From NCBI GenBank assembly GCA_031394355.1, contig JANNSU010000049.1:1-32577 (forward strand): DNA of 32,577 nt. The letters run 5' to 3'. The notes beneath the pieces are model-generated. The model was given only the letters and a program-made list of their open reading frames with translations. It was not told the DNA's origin and ran no database searches. Position 1 is the stretch's first letter. Every line of letters starts with the position of its first letter. Below, one piece after another: positions 13,591-22,172 of this stretch. A program made the translations under genes and the position numbers. This DNA comes from JAEUMY01 sp031394355 (lineage in GTDB: Bacteria; Pseudomonadota; Gammaproteobacteria; Burkholderiales; Usitatibacteraceae).

Positions 13591-14430
13591 ATGTCACGTC
13601 CCCTCCGCATCGAATTCCCTGACGCGCTCTATCACGTCACCGCCCGAGGTGATCGGCGCGAGGACATCTTTGATGACGACCAGGACCGGGAGGCTTTTCT
13701 CCAGACGCTGGGCCGGGTTGTCGACCAGTTCAACTGGCTCTGCTATGCCTGGTGCCTCATGGATAATCACTACCACCTGCTGGTGCAGACGCCGGATGGC
13801 AATCTGTCCAAAGGCATGCGTCAGCTCAATGGTGTCTACACCCAGACCAGCAACCGCCGCCATGGCCGGGTGGGTCATCTGTTTCAGGGGCGCTTCAAAG
13901 CCATCCTTGTTGATAGCGACGCCTACCTGCTGGAGCTGGCGCGGTACGTGGTGCTGAATCCGGTCCGTGCCGGCATGGTGAAGCGGCCCGAGGCATGGAA
14001 GTGGAGCAGCTACCGGGCCAGCATGGGTAAAGTGCCCCCTGAGCCATTCCTGTCTGTAGACGGCTTGCTCGCACTGTTTGCCCAGCGCCGCAGCGTGGCG
14101 CAGGCGCGCTCCGCGCGGTTTGTGGCCGAAGGTGTCAGTGCGCCATCCCCCTGGGCGCAACTCAAAGGGCAGGTGTTCCTGGGCGACGAGCAGTTTGTGG
14201 AGCAGATGCAAACGCGGGCAGCCAACGCTCTCCGGCAAGATGTGCAAATACCGAAAGCACATCGGCGACCGCCGCCTCCGACGCTGAAGGAGATCGAGAA
14301 GTCAGCCCCTGATCGCAACACCGCCATCGTGCAGGCGCATGCGACAGGTGCCTATTCCTATCAACAGATCGCTGATCATTTCGATATTCACTTCACAACT
14401 GTTGGCAGGCTGGTGAGGGCGAAGCGGTGA
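13591..14430 (+). CDS. REP-associated Y1 (HUH) transposase, RAYT 2
   Basis: A 279-residue protein of a different RAYT subgroup from the one at 11204. HUH is His60-Tyr-His62 in LMDNHYHLLVQT; the probable nucleophile is Tyr83 in LNGVYTQTSN. GHLFQGRFKAILVDSDAYLLELARYVVLNPVRAGMV is the family signature. A C-terminal extension ends in a helix-turn-helix-like GAYSYQQIADHFDIHFTTVGRLVRA, which the shorter RAYT lacks and which could bind REP DNA. REP-like repeats flank it in opposite orientation. Its TGA (14428-14430) overlaps the GTG start of selO. Confidence 0.92.
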   Translation: MSRPLRIEFPDALYHVTARGDRREDIFDDDQDREAFLQTLGRVVDQFNWLCYAWCLMDNHYHLLVQTPDGNLSKGMRQLNGVYTQTSNRRHGRVGHLFQGRFKAILVDSDAYLLELARYVVLNPVRAGMVKRPEAWKWSSYRASMGKVPPEPFLSVDGLLALFAQRRSVAQARSARFVAEGVSAPSPWAQLKGQVFLGDEQFVEQMQTRAANALRQDVQIPKAHRRPPPPTLKEIEKSAPDRNTAIVQAHATGAYSYQQIADHFDIHFTTVGRLVRAKR

Positions 14431-16028
14431 ATGCTACTAAGCTAGACCTGACCCTGGTTTCGCTGCCCGACGCTGCCTTTGACAACAGCTTTGTCACGGC
14501 TTTGCCTTCCGATCCGCTGGAGGACAACATCCCGCGTCAGGTGCGTGGCGCTGCCTTCACGCCGGTGGTGCCCACGCCTGTCAAGTCGCCGACATTGTTG
14601 GCCTGGTCCGATGACGTGGCGGCCCTGCTGGGTCTGGCGGCACCGACGCAATCTGAAGCCGACATTCTGGGCGGCAATGCGCTTGCACCCGGCATGAGCC
14701 CGTATGCCGCGCGCTATGGCGGTCATCAATTCGGCAACTGGGCGGGACAACTGGGCGATGGCCGCGCCATCACGCTGGGAGAGCTGATCACACCCGATCG
14801 GCAGCGCTTTGAACTGCAACTGAAAGGCGCGGGCCGGACGCCGTACTCGCGCACGGCGGATGGCCGCGCCGTGCTGCGATCTTCATTGCGCGAGTTCCTC
14901 TGTTCCGAGGCCATGCACTACCTTGGCGTGCCGACCACTCGCGCACTGTCCCTGGTCGGCACGGGTGAGGAAGTCCGGCGAGACATGTTTTACGACGGTC
15001 ATCCTGCGACCGAGCCCGGTGCGGTGGTGTGTCGCGTGGCGCCGACGTTCGTGCGGTTTGGCAACTTCGAGGTTCTTCTCGCCAACAAGGAGCCGGAGAT
15101 CGCGAAGCAACTCGCGGACTGGGTCATCGACACGCACTTTCCGCACCTGGCCGGATTGGGGCGCAACAAGTATGGCGCGTGGTTCGAGGAGATCTGCCGC
15201 CGCACTGCCATCATGGTCGCGCACTGGATGCGAGTCGGCTTCGTGCATGGCGTGATGAACACCGACAACATGTCCATCCTCGGGCTGACCATCGACTACG
15301 GCCCGTATGGCTGGCTGGAGGGGGTGGACTTCGACTGGACGCCCAATACGACTGATGCCCAGGGACGGCGCTACGCCTATGGCCGCCAGCCCGCCATTGC
15401 ACACTGGAATCTGGTGCGGTTGGCGCAGGCGTTGACCATGCTGATCGAGGACAAGGCGCCGCTGGAACAGGGGCTTGCCACGTTTGAATCCACGTTCGAC
15501 ACCACGGCCAGGGAGATGCTGGCCGCGAAGCTGGGGCTCACGCAGCTGGCCTTGCCGGATGATGCGGAATTCGTCGCCGAGCTTGCTCAGGTGCTCACCC
15601 AAACCGAAACCGATTTCACGATTTTCTTTCGTGAGCTGGCCAAGGTACCGGTGGCTGCTGACGCCCCTGTGAATATTCGCATCAGCGCAGTTGAACCAGC
15701 GTTCTATGCTGCGCCCAACGAGGGCGAGCGCGCGCGCCTTGCTGCATGGTTGGAGGGGTGGTCTCTCCGGGTGCGTGCGGAGGCGGTGCCGACGGCGCAG
15801 AGAATGGCCTCGATGAATGCAGTCAATCCCAAGTATGTCCCGCGAAATTATCTGGCGCAGCAGGCCATCGATGCCTTGACGGCGGGGGATGACAGCGTGC
15901 TGAAACGACTCATGCAGGTGCTGAAGCAGCCCTACGCGGAACAGCCCGAGAATGAGGAACTCTATGCCCGCCGTCCCGAGTGGGCGCGGCACAAGGCAGG
16001 ATGTTCGGCGTTGTCGTGCAGTTCGTGA
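14427..16028 (+). CDS. selO: SelO protein adenylyltransferase
   Basis: A 533-residue SelO/YdiU pseudokinase, an enzyme that transfers AMP from ATP to Ser/Thr/Tyr of target proteins and is linked to redox stress. Seen: YAARYGGHQFGNWAGQLGDGRAITLGE (glycine-rich ATP region), FELQLKGAGRTPYSRTADGRAVLRSSLREFL with the conserved lysine, HGVMNTDNMSILGLTIDYGPYGW (catalytic/metal region), and a C-terminal GCSALSCSS carrying the conserved Cys pair. The GTG start overlaps the RAYT stop (GTGA). Residues 2-10 (NATKLDLTL) are encoded by the inverted REP copy; family homology begins near PDAAFDNSF. The native start seems to have been replaced by the RAYT unit. No ribosome site is obvious, so expression may rely on coupling to the RAYT gene. 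Confidence 0.95.
   Translation: MNATKLDLTLVSLPDAAFDNSFVTALPSDPLEDNIPRQVRGAAFTPVVPTPVKSPTLLAWSDDVAALLGLAAPTQSEADILGGNALAPGMSPYAARYGGHQFGNWAGQLGDGRAITLGELITPDRQRFELQLKGAGRTPYSRTADGRAVLRSSLREFLCSEAMHYLGVPTTRALSLVGTGEEVRRDMFYDGHPATEPGAVVCRVAPTFVRFGNFEVLLANKEPEIAKQLADWVIDTHFPHLAGLGRNKYGAWFEEICRRTAIMVAHWMRVGFVHGVMNTDNMSILGLTIDYGPYGWLEGVDFDWTPNTTDAQGRRYAYGRQPAIAHWNLVRLAQALTMLIEDKAPLEQGLATFESTFDTTAREMLAAKLGLTQLALPDDAEFVAELAQVLTQTETDFTIFFRELAKVPVAADAPVNIRISAVEPAFYAAPNEGERARLAAWLEGWSLRVRAEAVPTAQRMASMNAVNPKYVPRNYLAQQAIDALTAGDDSVLKRLMQVLKQPYAEQPENEELYARRPEWARHKAGCSALSCSS
14430..14455 (-). repeat. REP-like copy c (inverted), inside selO start
   Basis: The reverse complement of 13545-13570, differing at the two central AA/TT bases and one end base. 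It closes the RAYT 2 unit and forms codons 2-10 of selO. Confidence 0.8.
15669..15680. repeat. Single-base variant of the palindrome in selO
   Basis: GTGAATATTCGC, read in frame as V-N-I-R-I. It is the only close variant noticed in the window; all other copies are exact. Confidence 0.7.
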
Positions 16029-16078
16029 TTCAGCATCACGGTGCCAGATGCGTTTCGGGTAGCAGACCGACAGCGAGG

Positions 16079-17245
16079 CTATAGCTGGAAAGGTGCCAGC
16101 ACGTCCGGCCGTTCCCCGGACACGACCCATGTTGCAACGGCTTCGCCGATCGCTGCGGAGTGTTTGAAGCCGTGGCCCGAGCAGGCCGAGACGGCGATCA
16201 CGCCGGGCCAATCGGGCAACCGGTCAATGATGAAGCGTGCCTCGGGCACGTTGGTGTAGAGGCAGGTCGCCGCCTTGATGCAATCGGCCGTCACGCCGAT
16301 GAGGCGGTGCTTCACGTGAGTGGCGTGCATGGACGCGATCTCGGATGCGGATACGTCGCGGTCCACTGTCTCGGGCGTTGTCGTGGTGATGGCCTGTTCG
16401 GTCGCCACCTTCACGCCGCTGCCGAGATCCGGGAAGCCGTAAAACACATCGTCCGGTCCATTGCCCCAATGCCAGATGAAGATCGGGAAGCGTGCCGGGG
16501 AATACTGCGACGGAGACGCTGCAGTGAACCAGTACAACACCTGCCGACGCACGGTGACGCGCGCAGTGAAAACCTGCGGCAACAATTGCGGCAGCCAGGG
16601 TCCCGTACAGACAATCAACTGTCCCGGCGAATATTCGCAAGTGTCGGTGATCACCTTTGCGCGATCGCCAACCCGCTCAATGGCGAGCACCTTTTCTCCA
16701 GTGCGAATATTCGCACCATGCTTTCGCGCCAGCGAGAGTTGCGTCGCCACGCAGGCTTCCGGATTCAGCAGTCCTGCCCCGGGTTCGAAATAGCCCGCCT
16801 CGTCACCGGCCAGTTGCAACTGGGGGAAGCGTGCCGTGATCTCTGAGGTGCTTAAGCATTCATGCGGGATGCCGAACTGCCGGGCAAGTTGAATGGTGTT
16901 GCCCAGGAAGTCTGCCTGCTCATGCATGTGGCTCGCCGCACCGGCGTGCGCGAGGATCAATCCACCACAGGCGTTAAAAAGCGTCGCGCCTGACTCGCGT
17001 TCCAACGCCCGCCAGAGCTGATGCGAGCGGCGGACGAGCGGAACGAAGGCCGCGCCTTCGCCCACCGCTTCGCGGGTGATACGGGATTCGCCATGGGTTG
17101 AACCGCGGTCATGTGGCGGCGCGTATTGATCAATACCAATGACCGACAGTCCCCGCTCTGCCAATTGCAGGACGGTTGCGCTGCCCATGGCACCCAGCCC
17201 GATGACCAGCACATCCGGAGAGAGGCGGCTGGGCGTGACCCTCAT
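16079..17245 (-). CDS. FAD-dependent oxidase, SolA / monomeric sarcosine oxidase-like
   Basis: A 388-residue DAO-family flavoprotein. The FAD-binding dinucleotide fold is DVLVIGLGAMGSATVLQLAERGLSVIGID, followed by the RGSTHGESRITREAVGEG stretch typical of N-methyltryptophan/sarcosine oxidases. ACSGHGFKHSAAIGEAVA near the end carries the Cys that in this family often binds FAD covalently. The expected reaction is oxidative demethylation of an N-methyl amino acid, giving formaldehyde and H2O2; the substrate is not predictable. The ATG at 17245 is chosen because homology starts near it, although a longer GTG-started frame to 17332 exists. The gene converges with selO and carries two GCGAATATTCGC copies. 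Confidence 0.88.
   Translation of the reverse strand: MRVTPSRLSPDVLVIGLGAMGSATVLQLAERGLSVIGIDQYAPPHDRGSTHGESRITREAVGEGAAFVPLVRRSHQLWRALERESGATLFNACGGLILAHAGAASHMHEQADFLGNTIQLARQFGIPHECLSTSEITARFPQLQLAGDEAGYFEPGAGLLNPEACVATQLSLARKHGANIRTGEKVLAIERVGDRAKVITDTCEYSPGQLIVCTGPWLPQLLPQVFTARVTVRRQVLYWFTAASPSQYSPARFPIFIWHWGNGPDDVFYGFPDLGSGVKVATEQAITTTTPETVDRDVSASEIASMHATHVKHRLIGVTADCIKAATCLYTNVPEARFIIDRLPDWPGVIAVSACSGHGFKHSAAIGEAVATWVVSGERPDVLAPFQL
16627..16638. repeat. GCGAATATTCGC palindrome in solA-like gene (EYS phase)
   Basis: An exact copy, read on the minus strand as C-E-Y-S (TCEYSPGQ). Confidence 0.9.
16703..16714. repeat. GCGAATATTCGC palindrome in solA-like gene (ANIR phase)
   Basis: An exact copy with T/A flanks, read on the minus strand as GANIRTGE, 76 bases from the previous copy in the same gene but in a different phase. 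Confidence 0.9.
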
Positions 17246-17309
17246 GGAATCAGCAAAGTTATTGACCTTCTCAACATTCCCAAATTCCCCGAGAGCATGC
17301 TCTGTAGTG

Positions 17310-17651
17310 TCATGGTGGCCCCTGGGCGTCACTCGATAATTCGAGAAATCTGCGAATGCAGAAAACCGTCATTGCCAACAGAAAGACAAGCAAAAGTACA
17401 TACAGGATTGGAAACTCGCGAAAACCGCCGATCAGCAGCTCGGGAGTCCCATGGCGGGGGCTCCATGGCAATGGCCAAGGAATTCTGTCACTCCAAAGCA
17501 CCCAGGTACCAATGGCGATGTACGCCAGCGCAGCCAGTAGCCATGGGGCTCTCGCCGTTTGTGTTGAGCTTGAGTCTGCGCGTTCCGTCCAAAAAGTGAG
17601 GCCAATTGTGGTCCAAGCTACAACGTATGATTGAAGCTCAATGCTTACCAT
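17310..17651 (-). CDS. Small hypothetical membrane protein
   Basis: A 113-residue frame, MVSIELQSYVVAW onwards, with two clear hydrophobic segments (WLLAALAYIAIGTWVLW and FPILYVLLLVFLLAMTVFCI) and a weaker one at the N-terminus. No family is recognised and no good ribosome site precedes the ATG. It lies between two minus-strand genes, and no competing gene is seen opposite. Base composition is less GC-rich than its neighbours, which may mean acquired DNA. Confidence 0.5.
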   Translation of the reverse strand: MVSIELQSYVVAWTTIGLTFWTERADSSSTQTARAPWLLAALAYIAIGTWVLWSDRIPWPLPWSPRHGTPELLIGGFREFPILYVLLLVFLLAMTVFCIRRFLELSSDAQGPP

Positions 17652-17711
17652 CTGGTGCGCAATGCAGAGGCCAATTCAGTTGATCTGATTCAGTTTCGCG
17701 TTTATGTGTCG

Positions 17712-18218
17712 TCACACCTTGCCGAGATAATCCATCTTGCCTACGTCCACGCCGTTCTCGCGCAGGATGCAGTATGCGGCCATGACATGAAAAAAGAAAT
17801 TGGGGATGGCCCAATGCACGATGTAGCGCTGTCCGGTGAACTTGAATTCGCGGCCGCCCGGCGTGATGGTGATGTCGCGCTCTTCCTGGCCGTCGATGTC
17901 TGCAGGCTTGAAACTGCCGATATAGGCCAGTGTCTGGTTGATGCGAGCCTGCAGCTCGGCAAACGAGGCTTCCTTGTCCTCGTACTTGGGGATCTCCTGG
18001 CCGGTGATGCGGGCGCAGGCGCCCTTGGCGACGTCGGTGGCGATCTGTACCTGGCGTGTGAGTGCAAACATGTCGGGATACAGGCGCGCGTTCAGGAACA
18101 CCGAGGGATCGATCTTCTTCGCTGTGGCGTGGTCCTCGGCCTTGCGCAGCATGTCCTCGAGGCAGCCCAGCGTGTGTTCGAATGCTGGAACGGTAATGGC
18201 ATAGAGCGATACGGTCAT
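17712..18218 (-). CDS. DUF1993 family protein
   Basis: A 168-residue protein beginning MTVSLYAITVPAFEHTLGCLEDMLRKAEDHA. Its pattern (PSVFLNARLYPDMFALTRQVQIATDVAKGACARITG, then GQRYIVHWAIPNFFFHVMAAYCILRENGVDVGKMDYLG) is that of DUF1993, a four-helix bundle group related to DinB-type proteins. The biochemical role is unknown. It is transcribed away from the glutamate-synthase-like gene, with about 150 bases between their starts. Confidence 0.88.
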   Translation of the reverse strand: MTVSLYAITVPAFEHTLGCLEDMLRKAEDHATAKKIDPSVFLNARLYPDMFALTRQVQIATDVAKGACARITGQEIPKYEDKEASFAELQARINQTLAYIGSFKPADIDGQEERDITITPGGREFKFTGQRYIVHWAIPNFFFHVMAAYCILRENGVDVGKMDYLGKV

Positions 18219-18366
18219 GGTTTTCTTTCGGGGAGGTGGTGGGGACAGGCGCTAGATGATAGTGAAAAGTCTTTGCCATTGCCTAGTCGCCATTCCTGAT
18301 TGCCCTATTGCCTATCTGCCACGTCCAGCTTTACAGTCTGATCCTTCGGAGGAGGACTACAACAAC

Positions 18367-20031
18367 ATGATTGCCACGCTGGATCGAATCATCCCGCAGC
18401 GTTATTGGGCATGGACGCTCTGTGGGCTCATCGCACTGCTGCTGACTGCGTTACTGGCAGTGTCTCTGCACTTCATATGGGCTGCGCTCGCGTTTGGCGC
18501 GCTCTGGATCGTTGGCCTGGTGGACTTCACGCAATCCCGCCAGGCCATCCGGCGGAACTATCCTGTCCTGTCCCACTTTCGATTTTTCTTCGAGTTCATC
18601 CGGCCGGAGATTCGCCAGTACTTTCTCGAAGCCGACACCGACGAGTTGCCGTTCTCACGGGCGCAGCGATCCATCGTCTACCAGCGTGCAAAAGGGCAGG
18701 TGGACAAGCGGCCCTTCGGCACGCAGGCGAATGTGTACGAGCCGCAATACGAGTGGATCAACCACAGCATTGCGCCGCTGGATCTGAAGAGCCATGACTT
18801 CCGCGTGACCGTAGGCGGGCCGGACTGCAAGCTTCCCTATGCGGCAAGCGTGTTCAACATTTCCGCGATGAGCTTCGGGGCCTTGTCGGCCAATGCCATT
18901 CTGGCGCTGAACGAAGGCGCCAAACGTGGCAAGTTTTTCCACGACACCGGCGAAGGTTCGATTTCGAAATGGCACCGTGAGCGGGGTGGTGATCTGGTGT
19001 GGGAGATTGGCTCGGGCTACTTCGGCTGCCGCAATCCGGACGGCACGTTCAACGCGGAGAAGTTCGCCGAGAACGCGAGGTCCGATCAGGTGAAGATGAT
19101 CGAACTGAAAATGTCGCAGGGTGCCAAGCCCGGCCATGGTGGCGTACTGCCGGGCCCCAAGGTCACCGGCGAGATTGCCATCGCCCGCGGTGTACCCGAA
19201 GGTGTGGATTGCGTGTCCCCGGCACGGCATTCGGCTTTCGCAACGCCGATCGAAATGATGCAGTTCATCCAGCGTTTGCGCGATCTCTCCGGCGGCAAGC
19301 CGGTCGGGTTCAAGCTCGCCATCGGCCATCCCTGGGAATGGTTCGCCATCGTGAAAGCGATGCTGAAGACAGGCATCACACCGGACTTCATCGTGGTGGA
19401 CGGCGGGGAGGGGGGCACCGGTGCAGCACCGCTGGAATTCACCGATCACGTGGGTGCACCGTTGCGCGAGGGATTGATGCTGGTACACAACACGTTGGTC
19501 GGCGTGGGCCTCCGCGACCGGATTCGCATCGGCGCATCCGGCAAGATCGTCACCGCTTTCGACATGGTGCGCGTGATGGCAATGGGTGCCGACTGGTGCA
19601 ACTCGGCACGCGGCTTCATGTTTGCACTGGGCTGCATTCAGGCGCAGACGTGTCATACCGGTCATTGCCCCACCGGCGTGACCACACAAGACCCGGTGCG
19701 CATGCGCGCGCTGGTGGTGCCGGACAAGGCGGAGCGCGTGCTGCAATTCCATCAGAACACCTTGAAGGCGCTGAAGGAGCTGCTGGGTGCGGCAGGACTG
19801 TCCCATCCTTTCGAGGTCGGTCCCGAGCATGTCATCCGCCGCATTTCATCCACCGAGGTGCGCTCGCTGTCTGCGCTGTACCAATGGCTGAAGCCGGGTG
19901 AGCTGCTCGACGGCATGCCATCCCATCCCGTGTTCAAGGTCTTCTGGGCTGTGTCCACATCGGAGAGCTTCAACGCTCCGGAGAATGTGCTGTCCGTGCG
20001 GACCAGCAAATCCCGGGAGATGGCTATCTAG
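18367..20031 (+). CDS. FMN-binding glutamate synthase family protein, membrane-anchored
   Basis: A 554-residue relative of the glutamate synthase synthase domain without the amidotransferase part. Two hydrophobic segments at the N-terminus (WTLCGLIALLLTALLAVSLHFIWAALAFGALWIVGLVDF) anchor it in the membrane. The FMN barrel includes NISAMSFGALSANAI, HGGVLPGPKVTGEIA and DGGEGGTGAAPLEFTDHVG. Cys423, Cys429 and Cys434 (C-x5-C-x4-C in TCHTGHCPTGVTTQDP) match the 3Fe-4S ligands of GltB. The ATG at 18367 is preferred over the longer frame from 18256 because GGAGGAGG lies about 11 bases upstream and homology begins there. The electron donor and substrate of this stand-alone form are not known from sequence. 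Confidence 0.9.
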   Translation: MIATLDRIIPQRYWAWTLCGLIALLLTALLAVSLHFIWAALAFGALWIVGLVDFTQSRQAIRRNYPVLSHFRFFFEFIRPEIRQYFLEADTDELPFSRAQRSIVYQRAKGQVDKRPFGTQANVYEPQYEWINHSIAPLDLKSHDFRVTVGGPDCKLPYAASVFNISAMSFGALSANAILALNEGAKRGKFFHDTGEGSISKWHRERGGDLVWEIGSGYFGCRNPDGTFNAEKFAENARSDQVKMIELKMSQGAKPGHGGVLPGPKVTGEIAIARGVPEGVDCVSPARHSAFATPIEMMQFIQRLRDLSGGKPVGFKLAIGHPWEWFAIVKAMLKTGITPDFIVVDGGEGGTGAAPLEFTDHVGAPLREGLMLVHNTLVGVGLRDRIRIGASGKIVTAFDMVRVMAMGADWCNSARGFMFALGCIQAQTCHTGHCPTGVTTQDPVRMRALVVPDKAERVLQFHQNTLKALKELLGAAGLSHPFEVGPEHVIRRISSTEVRSLSALYQWLKPGELLDGMPSHPVFKVFWAVSTSESFNAPENVLSVRTSKSREMAI

Positions 20032-20100
20032 CGCTTCTTCGGGCTGAAAGGTCGGCAGCGGTCAGGCGACAGATGACCATTCCATGCTTCCGGACTTTCC

Positions 20101-21198
20101 ATGCCCGCCAATCGCCTCAAGCGTTCCGACACCACTTTCATGGTCGCCCTGCAGGATCGTGCCCAGGCCGCAATGTTGCGCGCCTTGGCCATCTCGGTCG
20201 GTGCCCATGCCAATGAGCTGTCAGCTGGAGAAGGTCTGGACGCGGAACTCGATCGTCTCCGCTATGCGCAGCATGCCCGGCCGGTGCTGGTGGTGGATCT
20301 GGCGTCCTTGGCGGCAGACGTTGCCGGCCAGGGCGCCGTGCCGGGGCCCGTAATCGCGGCATTGCAGGCGCGCCACCCGGCGTTGGGTATTGTGGTCATC
20401 GCGAGTGATGTGCTGCTGTTGAGCGCTGCCCAGGAGGTCTATCTGAAGCAGCATGGTGCCCTCGGGGCGTTTGCCGCCCTTTCCGTGCAGCGCATCAGGG
20501 AGAGCATGCTGCCCGTACTCGCGTGCGCGCTGGGAATGCCGACGGCAGATCTCGCTGAGTCTGATGTCGAGCCCTACTTGAAAGTGTTGGGCCAGGAGCA
20601 GGATTTGCACACGGCGCTGGACCCGGCCCATGAGGCGTTGGCCAAGCTGCCGGGGCGCGGCTTGTCGCTACGGGAGCTGCTGGAATCATTGAAGGGACCG
20701 AAGGGTTTCGATGTGCGCGATCGAAGCTATCGCCTGAAATCGTACCCGGAGTGCCTCGTGGCCAATGAGGGGGTGAACGTGCTGCAGGCATTGACGGGAT
20801 CGTCGCGTGGTTCTGCCATTGCGTTGGGCCAGGCGTTGCAGCATGCCGGATTCCTCCACCATGTCACGGCAGACCACCTGTTCACAGATGAAGCGCTTTT
20901 CTTCCGCTTTACACCGCCGACAGAAAATACTGATCGCGCAGATCTGGCTGCCCTCGCCATCGCATTCGCTGGCACAGAGGGTGTGGATCGCGCAGACCGC
21001 ACCTATCTTGGCCGGAAATTTGCGGACTGTTTTGTCGGCCGCGATGCAGCGGATTGGTTGCGAAAGAACGCGAAGCTCAGTCGCGGCGAGGCATTGCGCG
21101 TCGGCCAGGCGTTGCTTGATCTCCGCGTCTTTCGCCACGTTGCGGATGATCATCCGTTCGCCGACTGGGACTACTTCTATCGGTTCGGCGCGGCCTGA
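20101..21198 (+). CDS. Tandem DEP-domain protein with receiver-like N-terminus
   Basis: A 365-residue protein. Residues 1-160 alternate beta and helix (RPVLVVDLASLAADV, LGIVVIASDVLLLSAAQEVYLKQHGALGAFAAL), reminiscent of a response-regulator receiver fold without clear phosphorylation residues. Two DEP domains follow. The first is near 200-272 (GFDVRDRSYRLKSYPECLVANEGVNVLQAL to LFFRF) and the second near 293-363 (GVDRADRTYLGRKFADCFVGRDAADWLRKN to DYFYRF). DEP domains mediate membrane or protein docking and are far better known from eukaryotic signalling. It lies 69 bases after the FMN protein on the same strand and may be co-transcribed. The exact role is unknown. Confidence 0.8.
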   Translation: MPANRLKRSDTTFMVALQDRAQAAMLRALAISVGAHANELSAGEGLDAELDRLRYAQHARPVLVVDLASLAADVAGQGAVPGPVIAALQARHPALGIVVIASDVLLLSAAQEVYLKQHGALGAFAALSVQRIRESMLPVLACALGMPTADLAESDVEPYLKVLGQEQDLHTALDPAHEALAKLPGRGLSLRELLESLKGPKGFDVRDRSYRLKSYPECLVANEGVNVLQALTGSSRGSAIALGQALQHAGFLHHVTADHLFTDEALFFRFTPPTENTDRADLAALAIAFAGTEGVDRADRTYLGRKFADCFVGRDAADWLRKNAKLSRGEALRVGQALLDLRVFRHVADDHPFADWDYFYRFGAA

Positions 21199-21243
21199 AC
21201 CCGAGCTGCGCCACGACGTCGTTTCGCCGCATGGCGCATTCGG

Positions 21244-22068
21244 TCAGGCCTTCTGTGCCCGCAGCCAAGTCATGGGCGGCGCGCCGACTCGCGCGCTGAA
21301 TACACGTGTGAAGGTGGTTCCGGATGCATACCCCACCTCTTCGGCGACGATCTTGAGGGGGCGACCTTTCATCAGCAACGATTGTGCGACGCTGATGCGC
21401 CAGTCGGTGAGGTAGTCGAGTGGCGTGAGCCCTGTCGTCTCCCGGAACAGTGCCGCGAACCGCGCCCGTGACATGGCGGCGACATCTGCCATGTCGGACA
21501 GGGTCCAGGCACGCATCGGGTCATCATGCAGTGCCACCATCGCGCGGGCGATACGCGGTTCGGCCAAGCCAGCCAGCACGCCGCTCTGTACGCTGTCATG
21601 GGCCACGACATGGCGCAGCATGACGAGCAGGGCATATTCGGTGAGACGATCCATCGCCACCTGGCGGCCGTTGGCCTGGCCGAACGCCTCCTCCACCAGA
21701 AGGTCAAGCGCCCGGCCGAGCGGCGCAGAGTCGGCGAGTTTCACGCTTAGCAAGTCCGGAAAGGCGCTCAGGAACGGGCTACTTCCGCCGCCTCCCATCC
21801 TGACTGTCGCGCACAGGATGTCAGTGGAGCCATCGGTACCTGGCTTCATGCCGTGATCCAGAGGCTTGGGCAAGAACACCGCTGCTGGCTCGGCGAGCGT
21901 CATGGCCACGCCGGATGCCGTGGTGAAGCTGAGCGTGCCGCCGCGCAGGATATGCAGATGGCCAGCCCCGTCCTGCGCCGTGAACGATGCCGTATTGCAA
22001 ATGTCGCCCGCGTAAAACAGGTGGGCGGACATCGGAAATTTCGTGAATAGCGCCGAGAGTGGGTCCAT
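21244..22068 (-). CDS. AraC-family regulator with cupin sensor domain
   Basis: A 274-residue transcription factor. The N-terminal part (HLFYAGDICNTASFTAQDGAGHLHILRGGTLSF to DHGMKPGTDGSTDILCATVRMGG) fits the cupin_6 ligand domain. The C-terminal part has the two AraC helix-turn-helix motifs (SDMADVAAMSRARFAALFRETTG and PLKIVAEEVGYASGTTFTRVFSARVG). It is divergent from the peroxiredoxin operon, about 100 bases away, so it may regulate that operon; the ligand is not predictable. Confidence 0.92.
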   Translation of the reverse strand: MDPLSALFTKFPMSAHLFYAGDICNTASFTAQDGAGHLHILRGGTLSFTTASGVAMTLAEPAAVFLPKPLDHGMKPGTDGSTDILCATVRMGGGGSSPFLSAFPDLLSVKLADSAPLGRALDLLVEEAFGQANGRQVAMDRLTEYALLVMLRHVVAHDSVQSGVLAGLAEPRIARAMVALHDDPMRAWTLSDMADVAAMSRARFAALFRETTGLTPLDYLTDWRISVAQSLLMKGRPLKIVAEEVGYASGTTFTRVFSARVGAPPMTWLRAQKA

Positions 22069-22172
22069 GCGATACGAATGGCAAGCTTTTCGAGACGATC
22101 CGCATCATAGCTGACGCCTGCTCACGGCATGATGCGCGAAGCATCTGACGACCACTCCCGAAAGTACGCCCC

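Noticed and set aside
14883..16211. A long minus-strand open frame (442 codons) opposite selO
   Set aside because: selO is fully supported by family motifs on the plus strand; the opposite frame is a high-GC shadow with no recognisable domain.
18219..18366. A riboswitch or strong promoter between the DUF1993 and FMN protein genes
   Set aside because: No conserved aptamer-like pattern or well-spaced -35/-10 pair could be seen; only the GGAGGAGG ribosome site is clear.
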